Shown: one piece after another, positions 1-9,083 of the stretch
Position numbering within the stretch: the first letter of the stretch is position 1
How the letters are laid out: every line of letters begins with the position of its first letter
Source of the DNA: Methanobacteriota archaeon
Lineage (GTDB): Archaea; Thermoplasmatota; Poseidoniia; Poseidoniales; Poseidoniaceae
NCBI GenBank assembly: GCA_014240385.1
Contig: JAAZXA010000024.1
Location: 1 to 60,322 of the forward strand
Direction: 5' to 3'
DNA: 60,322 bases
Made by a program: the position numbers and the translations under genes
Notes under the pieces: model-generated
The model's input: the letters and a program-made list of their open reading frames with translations, nothing else
Databases searched by the model: none
Told to the model about the DNA's origin: nothing

Positions 1-48
1 CATCTCTCTCAGAGGTCCGTATGGCATCCAGTCTTTGAATGCTAGCAT
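1..48 (-). CDS. Possible 5' end of a further minus-strand gene truncated by the window edge (MLAFKDWMPYGPLREM...)
   Basis: ATG at 48 (minus) opens a frame with no stop to the window edge, just downstream of the previous minus-strand stop at 59; only 16 codons visible. Confidence 0.3.
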   Translation of the reverse strand, partial: MLAFKDWMPYGPLREM

Positions 49-58
49 CAGAATTATT

Positions 59-514
59 TCATCTCTCGCTATAGTGTGCTAATAAGTCCAAGGCAACTTC
101 GCAAGATTCTGATACTTCAATGAGAGGATATTGTAAGTGTTTTTTCAATACCTCTTTGATTGAACTATCTCCAATAGCACCCATCGCTTCAGCAGCTTCA
201 TGTCTAACCATAACATGTTCATTTCTGTCTTCAAGAATATCAACCAAAGTATCCAAGGCGCGGTTATCCTGCATTTGCCCTAAAACATAGGCTAATTCAT
301 GCCTTAGTAGGACGGATTTACTTGAGAATCCTTCACATAAAACATTGATTGCATGTTCGCTGCGAATATTTCTCAGAGTGAATACTGCTCGCATTCGTTT
401 GAACATAACTTCGTTTTCGTCTAAAAGTGTAGTTCGTAGAACTTCAATACTTGAGGATTCTTGTGCAGGTGCAGGGTCAACTGAACCATATTCACTGACT
501 TCTGGTTTTACCAT
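59..514 (-). CDS. Half-size deoxyhypusine hydroxylase-like HEAT-repeat protein
   Basis: HEAT repeats with two HE motifs (LLRHELAYVLGQMQDNRA; MVRHEAAEAMGAIGD) and an N-terminal SVDPAPA segment, all resembling eukaryotic DOHH as recalled; ATG at 514 preferred over the TTG at 550. Confidence 0.8.
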   Translation of the reverse strand: MVKPEVSEYGSVDPAPAQESSSIEVLRTTLLDENEVMFKRMRAVFTLRNIRSEHAINVLCEGFSSKSVLLRHELAYVLGQMQDNRALDTLVDILEDRNEHVMVRHEAAEAMGAIGDSSIKEVLKKHLQYPLIEVSESCEVALDLLAHYSER

Positions 515-515
515 C

Positions 516-1394
516 CTATTCACCAATAAACTGCATTGATTGAGTGTCAAAATCGCTATTTATCATACCTATTTTCTGACCGCGTTCAAGGAATTTTCGC
601 ACTGAATCTCTTCCCTCTTGACGATAATCAATTGTTCTATCATTGACATACATTTGAACAAATTCTTGATTTGTCTCATCATCGATACCTCGGCCCCATG
701 ATTTTGCAAAGGCTAAAGCATCCTTAGGATTTTGTAAGGCATATTCAATACTCTCCTTTGTCCATCTTGTAATGTCTGCCATAACCTCGCTCCCCAAGTC
801 TTTTTTCACGATATTTCCACCAAGTGGCATTGGCCAACCATGGTTATTTTCAGCCCACCAAATCCCTAAATTGAGGTGCACATCAAGACCATGCTCGACA
901 TAAGTTAATTGCCCTTCATGGATGATGAGTCCAGCATCTACTTCACCAGCGAGAATGGCATCTATAATCTCATCAAAGGGAATGACGACATACTCGAAAT
1001 CCTCCCAAGCAAGTTTCAATCCTAAAAAAGCACTCGTTTTTAGACCAGGTACGGCGATTTTTCCCTTCTTTATGTCTTCAAGTTCTTTACCTGCAAGTGA
1101 AACGACCATTGGACCATAGCCTTCACCCATGCTGGCTCCACAGTTCATCAAGGCATAATCATCAGACACCTCTGGGAAAGAATGGATACTGATTGCACTA
1201 ACTTCCAACTCCTTGCGCATTGCGCGATGGTTAAGAGTTTCAATATCTTGCAGCTCATGCTTGAAAATGTATCCTGGGGTTTTTATCAGCCCATTAGTCA
1301 AGGCATAGAACATGAAGGCATCATCAGGGTCTGGAGAGTGACCAATTCTGATGATTTTTCGACCTTCGTCATCTATTGCCAATTCATCAAGCAT
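516..1394 (-). CDS. mqnD: 1,4-dihydroxy-6-naphthoate synthase, futalosine menaquinone pathway (MqnD)
   Basis: IGHSPDPDDAFMFYAL N-terminal motif and periplasmic-binding-like fold sequence typical of MqnD. Confidence 0.85.
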   Translation of the reverse strand: MLDELAIDDEGRKIIRIGHSPDPDDAFMFYALTNGLIKTPGYIFKHELQDIETLNHRAMRKELEVSAISIHSFPEVSDDYALMNCGASMGEGYGPMVVSLAGKELEDIKKGKIAVPGLKTSAFLGLKLAWEDFEYVVIPFDEIIDAILAGEVDAGLIIHEGQLTYVEHGLDVHLNLGIWWAENNHGWPMPLGGNIVKKDLGSEVMADITRWTKESIEYALQNPKDALAFAKSWGRGIDDETNQEFVQMYVNDRTIDYRQEGRDSVRKFLERGQKIGMINSDFDTQSMQFIGE

Positions 1395-1540
1395 GCAGCG
1401 GCGACCAAAGCCTTACCTTTGAAGTCGATGGAAATGGACATCGGTATATGTTTTCAATCCCGATAAATATGCATCTTATGAGTGATTGACGGCAAACATT
1501 CTATGTAGAGGCCTTTATTGATGCAATCAGGGGATGTATT

Positions 1541-3985
1541 TTGCAAACAGGTAGCGCACATAAAATATTGGTTTTTATTGCTCTATCAACCTTGATTTCT
1601 CCTACAGCAATTGCACTATCGCCAAGTGGTCTAGGATACGTGGGTGTATTCACTCCTGGCCAAAATAGTTTGGATTATACTTGGTCTGTTGCATTGTCGC
1701 CTGATGAATCTATTTTAGCAACTGGTACTGACCGATACCTTGTTATGATGAATATGACAGATAGGTCAATAATCAACAAAATTGAACTTGCAGATACTCC
1801 AACTGTGTTGGCCTTCACTCCTGATGGCAACTACCTTGTAGCAGGTCTTTTATCCGCGAGTGCCCAAACTGTTTCGGTTAAGGTTTTTGAAGTTGCCACG
1901 ATGTTGAGTGTAGGTAATGATATTACCAATGGAATGAATCCTAAGTCGATCGCTATCAGTTCTGATAGTAGCCGAGTTTTAATTCAAGATCAACATAAAG
2001 GTGCATTCGAATTATCCTTGCCTAGTTTGGATATTCTTGGACATTTAGAGGATGGACATGACGATACAGTTTCCTGTGTAGGATATGGTAAGAGCGATGA
2101 GGTTTTGATGACTGGAGGGGTAGATGGAAAATTGATACTGTGGGACGCAGCCGACCATAGCCAAATTCGTGTGATTGAAAATCATGCTGAATTTATACAA
2201 GATTGTACTATTTCAGCAGATGGGAAAATAATTTCAATTTTGGATGATAATGGAGTATTAAGGAGTTTTGATGAAGATGGAAACGCAATTCAGGGTTCAA
2301 AATTAGACTTCCTTAAAGCAGTTGAAATAGAATGGTCGGTTGATGGAGAATATCTTTTCGTTTTAGAATCATTCCTAGTATCTTCAATTCAAAAAATTAG
2401 GGCATCGGATTGGAGTCTGATTGAAATCACCCAAATGGCCCATAAAGTGATTGATTTCACCATCTCGGAAGATGAACGAAGTATTATCGTCAGCACAGGT
2501 ACAACCCACTTAGCCATATATCAATCCAATTACATTGCATATGGCCAAGGACAAGATGGGCCAGATTTTGATGAAGATGGGATTCCGGACATTTTGGATA
2601 TAGATGATGATGGAGATGGGATTTCAGATATTTATGATATTCATTGCCAAGAGGGTGAGGACTGTTCTCTTTATCCTAATGAAGACTATTTGAGAAATAT
2701 TGAAATCAATATTAAAGGAGGAGTACTGGAAGTCCAAGATACTATTTCATTTTCCAAACAAGACTCAAGTGCATTAAGGAATCTCACTTCAACATTATTG
2801 ATTGACGACCGAAAAATCACTCCCGAGGAATTAACTTGGATGACAGAGGCGATGTGTGATAATATTGTTTCAAGAGACGTCGTGGAGTCATGGAGGCTCT
2901 TACTTTCTTTAGAGGGCGCAGAATTGGGTGCTGGTGAAATGAGCTGTGGCTCAGTGCAAGGTATGTCAACAGCATCATTAGAGGATCATAGTGCAAGAGC
3001 ATCCCTTACATGGACAACAACTTTTCAGTTGAATGGTCAGCCAGTTGCGCCTTACAATATTACGATTAAAGGGGTATTGGAAGCCCCAACAGGTAGTTCA
3101 GCGGTTATCTCGGCCCAATTCCCGGTGTTAATCACCTTCACCGACCCATTGGCAGTAGATGGGTCAGATATTATTTGGCAGAGGACAAATGGTTTTACGA
3201 GCGCATTTATGGATTCAATACCGCCTGAAGACCCCGGAATCGATGCCTTACTCAAAGCATTTTTTTCCGTAAATAGTTGGATTCCACTGTTATTTATATT
3301 TTCATCACTACTTTTTGTTGGAATAATTTTCAAACAAAAAAAGGACATACAAATGAAATTAGTCGACTCAGGAGCTCAAGAAAATGAGGACGAGGAAGGT
3401 GATGAGTCTGAAGAGGTATTTGAGGATTATTATCCTGAAACCGAGGAAGAGGAATTTGAAGAGGAAATAGAAGAAGCGTGGTCAAATGAATCCGAATCAA
3501 CCCCTCCTAAACCAAAGCGTGGCCCACCTCGCGCTTCCACTCGTAGGGCCTCAAAGATGCCTATTTCAACTCCCGTTAAGGCAGTAAAGACTCGACGCAG
3601 AAGAGTAAGTTCTGAGCAGCCAGAGGGCTCCAAGAGAGTACCGCTGAGTGAAGTTTCAGATGAAGAAGAGAAATCTTCTGATGGTGATTATAATTATGCA
3701 CTAGATGGTGTCTATCACGACCCCGATTGGGAAACAGATTATGGACAAGTTGAGATGGCAACTAAAGTCCGTAAGGTGGTAAAACAAGAACCTCCTGAAC
3801 CGGCAGAAAAATCAGCATCAAAGAGCCGAAGAAAGGTGAAGAGGAAAAACAAGACGGGGTCAAAAAAGAAGACAACTGCCGAACCGGAGAAACAATTTTC
3901 AGAGGAATCAGAGAATGATGATGGGGATGATGATGATGCAATGGATAAAGCATTGGGAATGTTAACAGGTAGTTTCCCAAAGTGA
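1541..3985 (+). CDS. Secreted/membrane beta-propeller (WD40-like) protein with TSP3-type Ca repeats, one TM helix and a long charged cytoplasmic tail
   Basis: Signal peptide; WD40-like blades (LSPDESILATGTDRYLVMMNM, VLMTGGVDGKLILWDAADHSQIRVIENH); DFDEDGIPDILDIDDDGDGISD; TM SWIPLLFIFSSLLFVGIIF; acidic/basic low-complexity C-terminus; TTG start. Confidence 0.7.
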   Translation: MQTGSAHKILVFIALSTLISPTAIALSPSGLGYVGVFTPGQNSLDYTWSVALSPDESILATGTDRYLVMMNMTDRSIINKIELADTPTVLAFTPDGNYLVAGLLSASAQTVSVKVFEVATMLSVGNDITNGMNPKSIAISSDSSRVLIQDQHKGAFELSLPSLDILGHLEDGHDDTVSCVGYGKSDEVLMTGGVDGKLILWDAADHSQIRVIENHAEFIQDCTISADGKIISILDDNGVLRSFDEDGNAIQGSKLDFLKAVEIEWSVDGEYLFVLESFLVSSIQKIRASDWSLIEITQMAHKVIDFTISEDERSIIVSTGTTHLAIYQSNYIAYGQGQDGPDFDEDGIPDILDIDDDGDGISDIYDIHCQEGEDCSLYPNEDYLRNIEINIKGGVLEVQDTISFSKQDSSALRNLTSTLLIDDRKITPEELTWMTEAMCDNIVSRDVVESWRLLLSLEGAELGAGEMSCGSVQGMSTASLEDHSARASLTWTTTFQLNGQPVAPYNITIKGVLEAPTGSSAVISAQFPVLITFTDPLAVDGSDIIWQRTNGFTSAFMDSIPPEDPGIDALLKAFFSVNSWIPLLFIFSSLLFVGIIFKQKKDIQMKLVDSGAQENEDEEGDESEEVFEDYYPETEEEEFEEEIEEAWSNESESTPPKPKRGPPRASTRRASKMPISTPVKAVKTRRRRVSSEQPEGSKRVPLSEVSDEEEKSSDGDYNYALDGVYHDPDWETDYGQVEMATKVRKVVKQEPPEPAEKSASKSRRKVKRKNKTGSKKKTTAEPEKQFSEESENDDGDDDDAMDKALGMLTGSFPK

Positions 3986-4783
3986 TTACACAGTTATGAA
4001 ATTCGGATTACCATCTATTCCTAAAACCTCGGAAATAAATAATTTCAAGCCCAATTCTGCTTCTCCATTTAAATCAAACAAGACTTCCTCAAAATATTGT
4101 TCTACTCTTTTGATTGAAAAGGAACTTCGTTCACTACTTTCTGCAATTATTTTTTCACGAAGCCTAGTCCCTTCAAATGAATCCTTGGCTGCTAACAAAT
4201 CGCTCAATGCGCTTTCTACCATCTTTATGGGTGCATCTACATGGGCAGCGAAAACTGCAAAGACCATTGGAAAACCCGTCTCATCTTTCCATACCTTCCC
4301 TAAGTCCATCCTAACTAATTCGGGATGCATTCGGGCTTGATGTAATGCTCTATCGCCAATGAGCAATGCTCCATCACAACGATCAAGCATACTTTCTAAA
4401 TCAGGCCCCATTTGTACAGGGCGCGGGTCAAAGCCTTGCTTATTCAATAGGTATATCAACAACCTTCGTGAAGTTGCTGAATCTGTTGGTAAAGCAACAT
4501 CGCGCATATCTTTTATCTCTCGATGGCCAAATAAGAGGACACTACCAACAGGTCCATCAGAAATAATTCCCAACTTTGGTAGTAAAATTAATTTCTCTCG
4601 GTTAAGAGCCCAATCTGCGGCTGGAATAGGTGCAACCAGGCAATCTTTCCTAAGTAGATGACCTGTTAGCCAAGCTGGTGGGGCAGCCAAAATCTTCCAC
4701 TTTTCGGCCAACCCATGGTACAAGGGATCGCAATTGAGGAAGGCTACTCTGCCAATCGTTTTCTGCCAAGTTTGAATCTCCAT
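3986..4783 (-). CDS. mqnA: Chorismate dehydratase, futalosine menaquinone pathway (MqnA)
   Basis: IGRVAFLNCDPLYHGL start and MqnA-like overall pattern; adjacent to mqnE. Confidence 0.85.
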   Translation of the reverse strand: MEIQTWQKTIGRVAFLNCDPLYHGLAEKWKILAAPPAWLTGHLLRKDCLVAPIPAADWALNREKLILLPKLGIISDGPVGSVLLFGHREIKDMRDVALPTDSATSRRLLIYLLNKQGFDPRPVQMGPDLESMLDRCDGALLIGDRALHQARMHPELVRMDLGKVWKDETGFPMVFAVFAAHVDAPIKMVESALSDLLAAKDSFEGTRLREKIIAESSERSSFSIKRVEQYFEEVLFDLNGEAELGLKLFISEVLGIDGNPNFITV

Positions 4784-4787
4784 CTTA

Positions 4788-5978
4788 TCACTTGGCCATG
4801 TTTAATCTATGAATTGGAGGAGTTGGTTTTTTTTCTACTGGCTCAAATTTGGAATAAACCGTATCTCGCCGGATTGGTTTGCCCCCGGCTCTCCTAACTA
4901 ATCTGCATAATTCATCAACTCCGAAATCAAGTTTGGCTGTTGAGCCTGCAAGATGCATTATTGATTCCTGCATGACAGTTCCATCAATATCGTCAGCACC
5001 AGCCGATATTGCTAACTCGGCTAATTCGTCCCCAATATTCATTCTATATGCCTTGATATGCGGAATATTATCTAACATCAAACGACTCACTGCAATCATC
5101 CTTAGAATTTCATTAGCACTGCTTAGTTGGGCTTCTGGGAGCCTAGAGGAATCCGGTAAGAAGGGGTATGGTACGAAACATTGGAAGCCTCCGCTTTTGT
5201 CCTGTTGGCGACGCAATTTATCAAGATGGATGATTCTTTCTTCAGGCGTTTCAACAGTCCCAAATAACATGGTGCAATTTGTGGGTAAGCCGAGAGCATG
5301 GGCAATACCATGGATATCTAGATATTCCTGGCTACTTTCTTTACCCTTGCAAATTTTATCCCTAACAGAGTCAACCAAAATTTCGGCTCCACCACCGGGG
5401 ATACTCCCCAGGCCAGATTGTTTCAATTGGCGGATTGTTTCTTCGTAACTAGTTCCAGAAATGGTAGCAATATGCTTTATCTCCACCGCTGTCAATGCTT
5501 TGATTGTAATTTCAGGAAATCTATTTTTTGTTTGTTCAAATAAGTTGCAGTAATAACTTAAGTTCCAATCGGGGTGTAATCCACCAACTGAATGAACTTC
5601 ATCTACTATTTCAGCAAGGGGTTCGATTTGTGAAATGTAAGTGCTAACATCCATTTCATATGCATCATCGGCTCTCTTGCCCCTTCGAAAGGCACAAAAC
5701 TTGCATGCTAAGACGCATATATTAGATTGATTAACATGAATATTTACATTAAAGAAAATATTCTGCCCGTATCTTGATTTCTTATCCAGATCAGCAATAT
5801 GCAAAACCGCATTCAAGTTTGGATGTTTCAATAATGCTAACCCCTGAATAATGCCTAATCTTTTACCCTTGATTAAGTCGCTAACAATTGGATAAAGGAT
5901 TTCATCCTCAATCAGCATGGACTCCAGTGATGATGCACGCCGTTGACGCCAATCATCAGCCAGTCCAAGTTCCCCCAA
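4788..5978 (-). CDS. mqnE: Aminofutalosine synthase, radical SAM (MqnE)
   Basis: Radical SAM motif CVLACKFCAF; SIPGGGAEI, IAVSRLMLDNIPHIKAYR and GADDIDGTV match MqnE better than MqnC. Confidence 0.82.
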   Translation of the reverse strand: MGELGLADDWRQRRASSLESMLIEDEILYPIVSDLIKGKRLGIIQGLALLKHPNLNAVLHIADLDKKSRYGQNIFFNVNIHVNQSNICVLACKFCAFRRGKRADDAYEMDVSTYISQIEPLAEIVDEVHSVGGLHPDWNLSYYCNLFEQTKNRFPEITIKALTAVEIKHIATISGTSYEETIRQLKQSGLGSIPGGGAEILVDSVRDKICKGKESSQEYLDIHGIAHALGLPTNCTMLFGTVETPEERIIHLDKLRRQQDKSGGFQCFVPYPFLPDSSRLPEAQLSSANEILRMIAVSRLMLDNIPHIKAYRMNIGDELAELAISAGADDIDGTVMQESIMHLAGSTAKLDFGVDELCRLVRRAGGKPIRRDTVYSKFEPVEKKPTPPIHRLNMAK

Positions 5979-6035
5979 TGCTCACCCTCATCTGACTGCC
6001 TGCGCGGTATGAAGATGAATGCTTTGGCTATCCGA

Positions 6036-8975
6036 TTACTTACGGTAATTGGGGAGTGAATCTAACTTTGCTTTCAAGACTCCTTCTTTAAGCATTATTT
6101 TCCTGAATTCCTCCATCCACAACACCGAGGATGAAATCACCACTAATACCAACCACGTACTCCAATTCAAAAAGCGAGTAGACAATAATGAGCCTATTTC
6201 CAAATTTGAAAAAGGTATGGAAAAGGTTGCATATTGTACTACGAATAATAAGAAACTAGTGCAAAATACCATTGAGTAATTAATCGCTTTATTGCTAAAA
6301 ATACCCAAGGAAAAGACACTTTCTGCGACGCTCCTACAATTCATCACATTGAATAATTGGAATAATACAAATACTGCAAATGCGGCAGTTCTAGCAATCT
6401 CAAACTTTTCTTTTGACCATGCTTCCCAAGTTGCTTCGTTGCATACACCTGAATCAGAAGCCGCAATTTCACCCTGATAAATCACATCTCCTTTGTCAAA
6501 GAAACCCTTGGTACAAGGCTCTTGTGTCATCACGTGCCCATCTGCAATGTAGAAGACTGTCAGAGTCCCTACCAGCATTATCGATCCCATCCACATAATC
6601 AATGCCATGTCAATAAGGTTGGGCAATCCTTCAGTCAAGGGCTTTGGCGGCACTTGCATTACCTTTCCATGTTTCTTTTCGACTCCAAGGGCGACTGCTG
6701 GTGGCCCATCCATCAAGATATTAATAACCAAAATTTGAGTTGCTGTAAATGGAAGGTTCCAACCGAATACAAAGGTTGAGATGATAATAATTCCCACAGC
6801 AGCTACATTAGTAGATATTTGATATCTTACAAAGTTGCGGATATTTTGATAGATTTTCCTCCCCTCTTCTACGGCTTCAACAATATTAGAAAAGTTATCA
6901 TCCTGCAGAACCATGTCTGCAGCATCCTTTGCTACATCTGTTCCAGAAATACCCATCGCAATACCAATATTTGCCTTTGCTAATGCAGGTGCATCATTGA
7001 CTCCATCTCCTGTCATTGCAACAACTTCTCCATGACTTTGTAAAGCAGTAACAATTCTCATTTTTTGGTCAGGTGTTACTCGGTGATAGACATCGACATC
7101 CTCTACAACAGACGTTAATTCTTCATCGCTCATTTCCATTAATGTGTTCCCGCTTAGCGACTCTGAGTGTTTCTTTACGATTCCTAAATTCTTCCCGATT
7201 GCTATTGCAGTTGCTTCTTGATCACCTGTAATCATCTTTACTGTGATGCCTGCAACCCTACATTTGGCAATTGCATCCTTCACTTCTGCACGAGGGGGAT
7301 CCATTATTCCAACCAAACCAAGGAATGTAAGGTTATTTTCCATTGCTTCCATATTTGTCAAGTCTTCATCATCATCTACTCTTCTACCACAAAGTGCCAG
7401 AACTCTCATTGCTTCAGAAGCCATTTCTCTATTTGCATTGTGAATTCTATCGGCATCCCCATCTCCCAATTCCTTTCTCAAACCATCTTCAATGATATGG
7501 GTTACTAGGTTTTTATATCCACCAGCAGCCCCTTTAGAAAATAACCATTTTTCACCATTGAAGTTTTGAATCGTAGACATTCTTTTTCGTACTGCATCAA
7601 AGAAGAATTCATTTTCTCGAGGGTTTTTTTGCGCAAAACTCTCAAGGTCCCCATGGACTTTCCAACCAAACACCGCACAGGCTGAATCTGTTGGGTCGCC
7701 AATTGCTTCCCATTTTCCATCGAATTTGTGAATTGTACTATTATGACAAAGAGCAGCACAGGCTGAGGCTAGTTTGAAAGCATCATTTCCCAATACTTTT
7801 TCGACTTCTTTTTCCGATAATTCCTTCTCTCCTTGGCTTATTCCGCCAATTGAGGGGTCGAACCCCTCACCAGTGACGTAGTATTCTGAATCCAATGTGA
7901 AAAATCTCTTAACGGTCATTTCATTCTTTGTCAAGGTCCCTGTTTTATCAGAACAAATAATTGTTGTTGAACCGAGTGTTTCAACAGCTTTCATTCTTCT
8001 GACTATCGCTTTATGCCTTGCCATATTCCTCATTCCTAAGGCCAATGTAATGACCAAAATGATAGGTAGCCCCTCTGGAACAATGGCAACGAATATTGCA
8101 ATGGCAACAATGAATTGCTCAATTACAACATCAACTAAACTGACGCCTGAAGAAGGATTTAGAATTGCGATTGCAAGTTTTAGCGATACTAAGAGTGCGG
8201 CAACAAAAAGTGCAATGAAACCAAGGAATTTACCCAAACTTTCTAATTTTATTTCAAGTGGAGTTTTTGGAGTTTCAGCCTCGGCAATCCCGCTGGCAAT
8301 ATGGCCCAATTCAGTTTTCATTCCAGTGTTAATGACCAAGCCAATAGCTCTGCCGCGAGCAGCCACCGTCCCCATGAATGCCATGTTTGATTGCTCAGCG
8401 ATAATCCTCCGCCCAGTTATCGCTTCTATATTTTTACTTACCGTGTCTGATTCACCGGTCAATGCAGATTCATTGACCTTAAATTGGTAGACTTCAATCA
8501 AACGGATATCGGCAGGAATATTCAGGCCCTCCTCCATCTTTACGATATCACCTGGGACCAATTGGTCAGTAGAAATTTCTATTTCTCTCCCATCTCGCTC
8601 GACGACACAATTACTTATCGCCATTTGTTTCAGAGCATCCATAGCCTGCTCTGCTTGTTCTTCTTGCCAAAATCCAAATACGGCATTAATAGTTAAAACA
8701 AGGAAAATAAAGATGGCATCACCGGGTTCTTGGAAATTATGAATTACCAAGGAAATGACCGCTGCACCCATTAAAAGAAAAATCAATGGATCATTGAATT
8801 GGGCAATTAATCTTCTCCAACGAGGCTCTTTTTCAGGTTCCTCTAAGGCGTTTAACCCATATTTTTCCAAACGTGATGCTGCCTCTTTGTCTGAAAGCCC
8901 TTTCTTGTCGCTTGATAGTCTCTCCAATGCTTCCTCAGCATCCAAAGTGAACCATTCTTCATCCTCATTTAACAT
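6036..8975 (-). CDS. P2-type cation-transporting ATPase (Ca2+/Mn2+, SPCA-like)
   Basis: ICSDKTGTLTKNEMTV phosphorylation site, PEGLP in M4, MTGDGVNDAPAL hinge, NILMDGPPAVALGVE in M6. Confidence 0.9.
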   Translation of the reverse strand: MLNEDEEWFTLDAEEALERLSSDKKGLSDKEAASRLEKYGLNALEEPEKEPRWRRLIAQFNDPLIFLLMGAAVISLVIHNFQEPGDAIFIFLVLTINAVFGFWQEEQAEQAMDALKQMAISNCVVERDGREIEISTDQLVPGDIVKMEEGLNIPADIRLIEVYQFKVNESALTGESDTVSKNIEAITGRRIIAEQSNMAFMGTVAARGRAIGLVINTGMKTELGHIASGIAEAETPKTPLEIKLESLGKFLGFIALFVAALLVSLKLAIAILNPSSGVSLVDVVIEQFIVAIAIFVAIVPEGLPIILVITLALGMRNMARHKAIVRRMKAVETLGSTTIICSDKTGTLTKNEMTVKRFFTLDSEYYVTGEGFDPSIGGISQGEKELSEKEVEKVLGNDAFKLASACAALCHNSTIHKFDGKWEAIGDPTDSACAVFGWKVHGDLESFAQKNPRENEFFFDAVRKRMSTIQNFNGEKWLFSKGAAGGYKNLVTHIIEDGLRKELGDGDADRIHNANREMASEAMRVLALCGRRVDDDEDLTNMEAMENNLTFLGLVGIMDPPRAEVKDAIAKCRVAGITVKMITGDQEATAIAIGKNLGIVKKHSESLSGNTLMEMSDEELTSVVEDVDVYHRVTPDQKMRIVTALQSHGEVVAMTGDGVNDAPALAKANIGIAMGISGTDVAKDAADMVLQDDNFSNIVEAVEEGRKIYQNIRNFVRYQISTNVAAVGIIIISTFVFGWNLPFTATQILVINILMDGPPAVALGVEKKHGKVMQVPPKPLTEGLPNLIDMALIMWMGSIMLVGTLTVFYIADGHVMTQEPCTKGFFDKGDVIYQGEIAASDSGVCNEATWEAWSKEKFEIARTAAFAVFVLFQLFNVMNCRSVAESVFSLGIFSNKAINYSMVFCTSFLLFVVQYATFSIPFSNLEIGSLLSTRFLNWSTWLVLVVISSSVLWMEEFRKIMLKEGVLKAKLDSLPNYRK

Positions 8976-9083
8976 GATTAGACACCTGCTGCGTTCCTTT
9001 GGTGTTGATAACAGGGTCATAAGTATGACTAAGATGGCTTCAAAAGAGCGGCTAAAAAATATCTCAACCTCATTAGCGAACCA

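Noticed and set aside
4879-5448. 189-aa plus-strand ORF
   Set aside because: Antisense to mqnE, which has clear family motifs; shadow ORF.
7897-8490. 197-aa plus-strand ORF
   Set aside because: Lies wholly antisense to the well-supported P-type ATPase; composition is that of a shadow frame.
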